Shown one piece after another: positions 59,432 to 64,000 of a DNA stretch of 64,000 nucleotides. Position 1 is the first letter of the stretch. Each line of letters opens with the position of its first letter. Where the stretch lies: contig NZ_LYPC01000010.1 of NCBI RefSeq assembly GCF_001700435.1, forward strand, positions 124,001 through 188,000, read 5' to 3'. The notes beneath the pieces are model-generated. The model had not been told where the DNA came from, did no database searches, and saw only the letters and a program-made list of their open reading frames with translations. A program made the translations under genes and the position numbers. This DNA is from Paenibacillus pectinilyticus. Its GTDB lineage: Bacteria; Bacillota; Bacilli; Paenibacillales; NBRC-103111.

Positions 59432-60952
59432 TCAAATAATTTTTACAACTCCTACAATAATTAATGACAATATTAATAGAATAGTAGCTAAAATTAAAAA
59501 AATATATATTACTGAGAGAATAAAATGCGATAACTTTGACAATCCATAATCAAGATAGTGCACTAAATCACCAGATGAAGAAACAATCATTAAATAAATC
59601 GACATAAATCCTATAAGATACATAACAAAAATAATATAACTATTAACAACAGGGTTATTTCCTGGGATAATTCCACTTGCTGCGAAGAAAACAAAATAAA
59701 TTGGTATTAGAAAAAACACTAAAAATGTTGCTAGGAAAAGTTTCAATTGATTGAGTGTTTGTAGAATGCTATTGCTTCCTGCAGTATTAATCTTTTCCCC
59801 ACTCCAAAGCTTATTTTTAAACTTACGATTAGGTAATTGCATTAAGACAGTATTATCTGTATTTTTAAATACGAATTCTCCTGTTTCTGAATTTGGAGTG
59901 TTGAGATACTGACTTATTCCATCAGTTAATAAATACCCATAGTTACTGAGGGACCAACTCTCGAACTTATTAAAATTGTTTAAATCCGTTCGAAGTCTTG
60001 ATAAAGCATCACTTACTTCTGGGTCAACCTGCGGGTGTCCTTCTCTAAGATGAATGTGAAAAAAATTTTCAGATGTTTCTAACATTAATTTCTTATTTAG
60101 CTCTAAACTAGCATCATAACTCCTCTTTAGGACTGAAAGTCTTTTCCTAGGAATAAGTTGTTGTTCTGATATTTGCCGGGATCCATCACTAATAATCATC
60201 AAATCACAAACTTCTTTTTGAAGAGCATATATTCCTAAGTTATCAAAAGCTCCACCATCAACTACCTTGTGTTTTTCTGTACCAACCTTAAAATTCACAT
60301 AATTGAACAAGCCGGGTACTGCTGAAGAAGCAGCTACAGCATCTTTTAAAAAGATCTGATTGTGCTCAGAATAGTGAATGATCCCTTTAGAATTCACTAT
60401 TTTAGGGTCAATGTACTGCCCCATATTCTCATCTGAAAAGAAGTAATGCCCTCCATTACCAAGTAAAGTTGCATTGATTATTAACTTCGGTAGATTTTCA
60501 GCGCCGCTAGTGCCTTTTAACTGAGCCATACTGACGTTCGAATACCGAAAATATTTAGCATATAGATTACCCAGAATTTTTTCGCGATTGATAAAAACCG
60601 AATATAACTCATTTAATGGATGTAAAAATATTTTCGATCTTATATTTTTTGAAACACCTCGAACAAAATCTCCTTCGAGATTCATAATTAAATTAATATA
60701 ATCACTATGCTGCATAGGTTGTTCTTGAGATAATCTCTCTTTCAACTTTAAATAATATAGTGCACCGATAATTGAGCCACCTGAAACAGTAGAAATTACA
60801 TTAATGTGTTTTAAAATATCAAGTTCTGCTAGCCTTGCCAACACTCCTAGATGGAAAAAGGCTGCCCTATAACCGCCTCCTGATAGCGCAAGTCCAACTT
60901 TTTTAGTTGCTAAATCTATTTTTTTGTTATTTAATTTTAATTTTGCAATCAC
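59432..60952 (-). CDS. Patatin-like phospholipase with C-terminal membrane helices
   Basis: 506 residues. Patatin fold: oxyanion loop LSGGGYRA (about 23-30), nucleophile Ser57 in STVSGGS, and the catalytic Asp in VVDGGAFDNLG. About residues 390-506 contain three or four membrane helices (LKLFLATFLVFFLIPIYF onward), so it is membrane-bound. GTG start at 60952 with GGGGGAT 5 bases upstream. It follows the helicase gene by 23 bases. Patatin phospholipases serve as membrane-destroying effectors in CBASS and other anti-phage systems; here no cyclase is adjacent, so activation must come from the island's other genes. Confidence 0.87.
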   Translation of the reverse strand: MIAKLKLNNKKIDLATKKVGLALSGGGYRAAFFHLGVLARLAELDILKHINVISTVSGGSIIGALYYLKLKERLSQEQPMQHSDYINLIMNLEGDFVRGVSKNIRSKIFLHPLNELYSVFINREKILGNLYAKYFRYSNVSMAQLKGTSGAENLPKLIINATLLGNGGHYFFSDENMGQYIDPKIVNSKGIIHYSEHNQIFLKDAVAASSAVPGLFNYVNFKVGTEKHKVVDGGAFDNLGIYALQKEVCDLMIISDGSRQISEQQLIPRKRLSVLKRSYDASLELNKKLMLETSENFFHIHLREGHPQVDPEVSDALSRLRTDLNNFNKFESWSLSNYGYLLTDGISQYLNTPNSETGEFVFKNTDNTVLMQLPNRKFKNKLWSGEKINTAGSNSILQTLNQLKLFLATFLVFFLIPIYFVFFAASGIIPGNNPVVNSYIIFVMYLIGFMSIYLMIVSSSGDLVHYLDYGLSKLSHFILSVIYIFLILATILLILSLIIVGVVKII

Positions 60953-60975
60953 TTATAATCCCCCATATAAATATC

Positions 60976-62061
60976 CTAACTATTTGCTACCTGATAAGCT
61001 CGTATCCCTTCAAATGTGACACTCTCTTTCATCAAAAAAGCCACACTATACTTCGCTCTCGTAACTGCAACATAAAATTTCGATAATGATTCTCCCTCTA
61101 ACTCTCCCTTTTTCATTAAATACTTTTTAATGGGAGCAGTCGGTATAATTAACACTCGATCAAATGTTAATCCTTTAGACATGCCATAATTCATTATTTT
61201 CTCTGCATCAAACTTACTTCTCTTATCGTATCTCAATACAACAGGATTATATGTATTTATATAATCTGTAACTTCTGATTCATTTACTGTAAATAATCCG
61301 TCATGTCCTGTTTCTTCATGATTTTTAGAAATCGTTTTCTTCATTATTGGATAGAGAGTATCAGCAAAGTCACAAATTAACTGGTTACTTCTATGGCACT
61401 CTGTCCGATATTTAACAGAACATTTTTTTCTTTTCTCAAGATCAAGAAAAAAATCTAAGATTTTAACTCCAGAGTATTTTCCGTTCCTTGCGGCATTGTT
61501 TGTTTTATATGTTGTCTGCCGATGATCTCCAACAAGCGACATTTTTATTGAAGATTTAAAAAACATTTGAATTAAGTCTAAGTCCCAACCATTAAGATCT
61601 TGAACTTCATCAATATAAATATGGTCATACATCTTTTCTAGTCTATTAATAACCAGACCATTCGATTTTTTATTGCATTCATAGATAAATTGAGAAATTT
61701 TATCGGTGTAGATTAAGGTTCCTTTTGCAAAATAGTATTTCTCTACATCTGCTTTTTTTATATACGCTGGTGACCTTCCTTCAACTAGTAAAATTGATTC
61801 TATTCTTTTCTTATCATAAATGAAATTCTGATAGGGCCGAGCACATTCTTGCAACAAAAAAGAATACCAACCCTGTATTTTTATATGCGATGGAATGAAA
61901 CCATACTTTTTAATTATTTTTCTTTTGATCTCATTTAAATTCTCATTCGTATATGTAACAATCAGAACTTTAGAATCCGTCTTAACCATAGCCTCATCAA
62001 CAATCGTTGTCGTTTTTCCAGATCCTGCCGCGGATATTGTAACAATATTATTTGATAGCAT
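60976..62061 (-). CDS. UvrD-like helicase, Gabija GajB-type
   Basis: 361 residues from the ATG at 62061 (GGGGTAT 7 bases upstream), overlapping the nuclease gene by 14 bases; the frame opens at 62118. Superfamily 1 motifs: Walker A SAAGSGKTTTIVDEA, Walker B YIDEVQDLN, motif III LVGDHRQTTY, motif IV VKYRTECHRS, motif V GMSKGLTFDRVLII, and VI FYVAVTRAKYS. Shorter than typical UvrD. Paired with an OLD-family nuclease it makes the Gabija arrangement, in which GajB activates the GajA endonuclease on sensing DNA ends. Confidence 0.87.
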   Translation of the reverse strand: MLSNNIVTISAAGSGKTTTIVDEAMVKTDSKVLIVTYTNENLNEIKRKIIKKYGFIPSHIKIQGWYSFLLQECARPYQNFIYDKKRIESILLVEGRSPAYIKKADVEKYYFAKGTLIYTDKISQFIYECNKKSNGLVINRLEKMYDHIYIDEVQDLNGWDLDLIQMFFKSSIKMSLVGDHRQTTYKTNNAARNGKYSGVKILDFFLDLEKRKKCSVKYRTECHRSNQLICDFADTLYPIMKKTISKNHEETGHDGLFTVNESEVTDYINTYNPVVLRYDKRSKFDAEKIMNYGMSKGLTFDRVLIIPTAPIKKYLMKKGELEGESLSKFYVAVTRAKYSVAFLMKESVTFEGIRAYQVANS

Positions 62062-63640
62062 CGTGAATATACCCCGGAATATTAAAATTTTCATCGGTCT
62101 CAAATAAACACATTGCACAATTAGTTTTGTTTTTGCCCATATAATGGAGCATTTCTTGATCAGTTTTGTGCTTGGTATTGAAAATATGATTAAATACTGT
62201 CAAGTCATTACATCTCAATAACTGGGGTTCTAGTGTAGGATACTCAATATTCTTGTCATAACAGATCTTGATATGATCCGTTGTTAAATAACCATCATAC
62301 TTAGAGTTAAACTTAATTAGGTCCCCATCGTTATCTGTTACAACGCGTACATCTAGCTCTAATTTCTTGGCAATGTCCAAAAAACGCTTAAATGATAGTG
62401 CATTCACTGCGATTACATCGACTCCATCTTCAATTGGTAACTTGCCATAGAATTTGTGATAAGCCTTTTGAACAATTAATTCATCAGATGGCCCCTCCAC
62501 AAGGATTGCTTTCTTTGCCAATACCATCCGAAGAGTATCATATCCAGGTAGTTTCATGAAGTATTTCTGAGTTTCATCTTTCAAATCGCTCAATGTCATT
62601 GCAATATTGTTCTTTATTAAAATTAATTTATCTAATCCCATTTTGTTTAAGACAAATGTACTGTGAGTAGTAATAATTAGTTGTTTACCTGTACATTTAC
62701 GACTAATTTGATCAATTAGCTTGTTCATACTTGAAAAAGACAAATGATTCTCTGGCTCTTCAATTAAAATTAAATGAGCTTTTTGAGCTTTTAATTCAAG
62801 AGCCAATTTCATCTTTACCGCACTCTGTTCTCCCTTTCCACTATGCTGGAATGGTATATCGTTTAGATACGAAGACAAATTAGATTCCCAGTTGGATCTA
62901 GGAGTAACATCAATTGAAACAGTGAAATTCTTTTCTGAGAGGTCGCCTTTTTTTGTAGCTAATTTATCGTTTATGTTTTTTATGGCTGGACGTTCAGCAA
63001 AATCTTCTTTAAGTTTTCGGTAGTCTAAAGCCATACCGACGCGTTCTTTCAGCTCTAGTGCATCAGAAATTATTTTAGATATATATTGATCTGTACCATT
63101 TTGCATTCTCAACATCGATGTATCGATTAGAGATACATTTAATGGAATGCTCCTAGGTGTTATCAGTTTGTTGGCAAACGAATACCACTTAACAGTGTAA
63201 TATTCTACGGGTACAGTCCTTATCTCATCAGGTGATTTTATGTAGTTACTGTATTCATCAGTATACTCCTCATTAAATTCAATTAATAAACTAATTCCAG
63301 CTGTATTCTCTCGCTTAGAATTGTTCGTTCCAGAGAGATTAACCGTATCTTCACCATTATTTAGATATAGCTCTATTCTGATCGTCGGTAACTCGGTTTT
63401 CTCTCCTGATTTCAAACCATCAATATATTTATTAATTGTCTGAATATTAAATAGATATGGCGTTATTTCTGTCATTACATTCCTTCCATACAACTGCCCG
63501 GTTAAAGCAAGGTTAATGGCTTCTAAAATGGATGATTTCCCTGCTTCATTATCACCAACAATAATGTTTACATCATCTCGAAACTTTAAATCAAAGTGCT
63601 CGAATGACTTATAATTATCAATAATAACTCTTTCTATCAA
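62048..63640 (-). CDS. OLD-family ATPase-TOPRIM nuclease, Gabija GajA-type
   Basis: 530 residues. ATPase part: Walker A VGDNEAGKSS, signature HSGKGEQSAVKM, Walker B LILIEEPENHLS, and the switch His in ITTHSTF. The TOPRIM domain (about 370-460) has the Glu of LVEGPSDELIV and VTDNDGD. This is the class 2 OLD form found beside UvrD-like helicases (Gabija). TTG start at 63640 with GAGGGTG 6 bases upstream. First gene of a four-gene defence operon. Expected to nick or cleave invading DNA when nucleotide levels fall. Confidence 0.87.
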   Translation of the reverse strand: MIERVIIDNYKSFEHFDLKFRDDVNIIVGDNEAGKSSILEAINLALTGQLYGRNVMTEITPYLFNIQTINKYIDGLKSGEKTELPTIRIELYLNNGEDTVNLSGTNNSKRENTAGISLLIEFNEEYTDEYSNYIKSPDEIRTVPVEYYTVKWYSFANKLITPRSIPLNVSLIDTSMLRMQNGTDQYISKIISDALELKERVGMALDYRKLKEDFAERPAIKNINDKLATKKGDLSEKNFTVSIDVTPRSNWESNLSSYLNDIPFQHSGKGEQSAVKMKLALELKAQKAHLILIEEPENHLSFSSMNKLIDQISRKCTGKQLIITTHSTFVLNKMGLDKLILIKNNIAMTLSDLKDETQKYFMKLPGYDTLRMVLAKKAILVEGPSDELIVQKAYHKFYGKLPIEDGVDVIAVNALSFKRFLDIAKKLELDVRVVTDNDGDLIKFNSKYDGYLTTDHIKICYDKNIEYPTLEPQLLRCNDLTVFNHIFNTKHKTDQEMLHYMGKNKTNCAMCLFETDENFNIPGYIHDAIK

Positions 63641-64000
63641 AATAACACCCTCTATAAGAAATGTTTGCCTCTGAATATAGTAAATATATCCTAGGTATTT
63701 AATACCATTTTACTACAAATTAATACATGTTTCTCAATATTATTTACAAATATATCCTCCATATCATAGATTAATATATTTTTCTTGGTTATTTTCGAGA
63801 GACAAGTTCTGGTTCTTGCTTTCGTAAAATAAAAAGACAGGAACGTGTGATCTCTAACGTTCACTGCCTAGTAATTAAAATTCAATTCTATTTAAAGCGA
63901 TATCGATAATTTGTTCTAACACCCTATTTCCCTTTATATCGGGTGATACTTTATATTACGAGTAAATAATGTCGTTCCACATAACTTTGAAAAACCATTC
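63641..64000. other. AT-rich right-end region
   Basis: No complete gene. It holds the upstream region of the nuclease gene, a terminator (63830-63868: GGCAGTGAACGT pairs with ACGTTCCTGTC, then TTTTTATTTT on the minus strand), and just beyond it open codons on the minus strand (63956-64000, then reopening to 63875) that may be the 3' end of a gene lying to the right. Identity unknown. Confidence 0.4.

Overview
The window looks like a chromosome segment from a Paenibacillus-type Firmicute. The evidence is strong AG-rich ribosome binding sites, many TTG/GTG starts, S-layer homology domains, GntR/LacI and CcpA-type (cre) control of glycan loci, an FMN riboswitch and a Bacillus-style SigW-like promoter signature. 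No rRNA, tRNA or CRISPR array was seen. This assignment is inference from style and gene content.

Layout. 1-393: start of a secreted CYTH-like protein cut by the window edge. 498-6650: a LysR regulator divergent from a complete binding-protein ABC importer whose last gene is a metallo-beta-lactamase-fold protein. 6724-7982: a HAD nucleotidase-like protein and a pentapeptide-repeat protein. 8049-16611: an ECF sigma factor gene and a long tellurium-resistance-type (Ter) stress operon (two TerD, TerC, then an aldolase, two phosphoribosyltransferase-like proteins, a HAD phosphatase, an ATP-grasp enzyme and a 46-residue membrane protein). The operon starts from a textbook ECF-type promoter. 16845-19042: a KtrB/TrkH potassium channel and a sugar isomerase-like TIM barrel.

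19199-28043 is an alpha-1,6-mannan utilisation locus: two GH76 endo-mannanases (one with a frameshift between signal peptide and catalytic domain), a sugar ABC importer, a cytosolic GH125 exo-mannosidase and a GntR/LacI-type regulator. 28234-29472 is an EamA transporter behind an FMN riboswitch, so a likely riboflavin transporter. 29534-32009 has an SDR/ArsR pair and two related small secreted proteins.

32492-51521 is the most novel metabolic locus. A 2565-residue S-layer-anchored protein has two DUF4874/DUF4832-type modules, and an 849-residue-class secreted relative has one. With them are a second sugar ABC importer, a LacI regulator, an intracellular GH31 enzyme and a protein O-mannosyltransferase. 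Five promoters carry the same TTTGCGCAAA-centred palindrome, and two genes also have perfect cre sites. This defines a coherent regulon for an unidentified glycan, with the DUF4832 proteins as candidate extracellular glycosidases.

51584-54050 is a second Ter locus (TerD/TerA-like, TerD, TerB), partly behind another ECF-type promoter, followed by rifampin phosphotransferase (rph). 57044-63640 is a visibly AT-rich defence island: a Gabija-like OLD nuclease and UvrD-like helicase, a membrane-anchored patatin phospholipase and an Abi/UG-type reverse transcriptase with a highly acidic repetitive tail, all on one strand. It abuts a truncated discoidin-domain remnant that probably marks the island edge.
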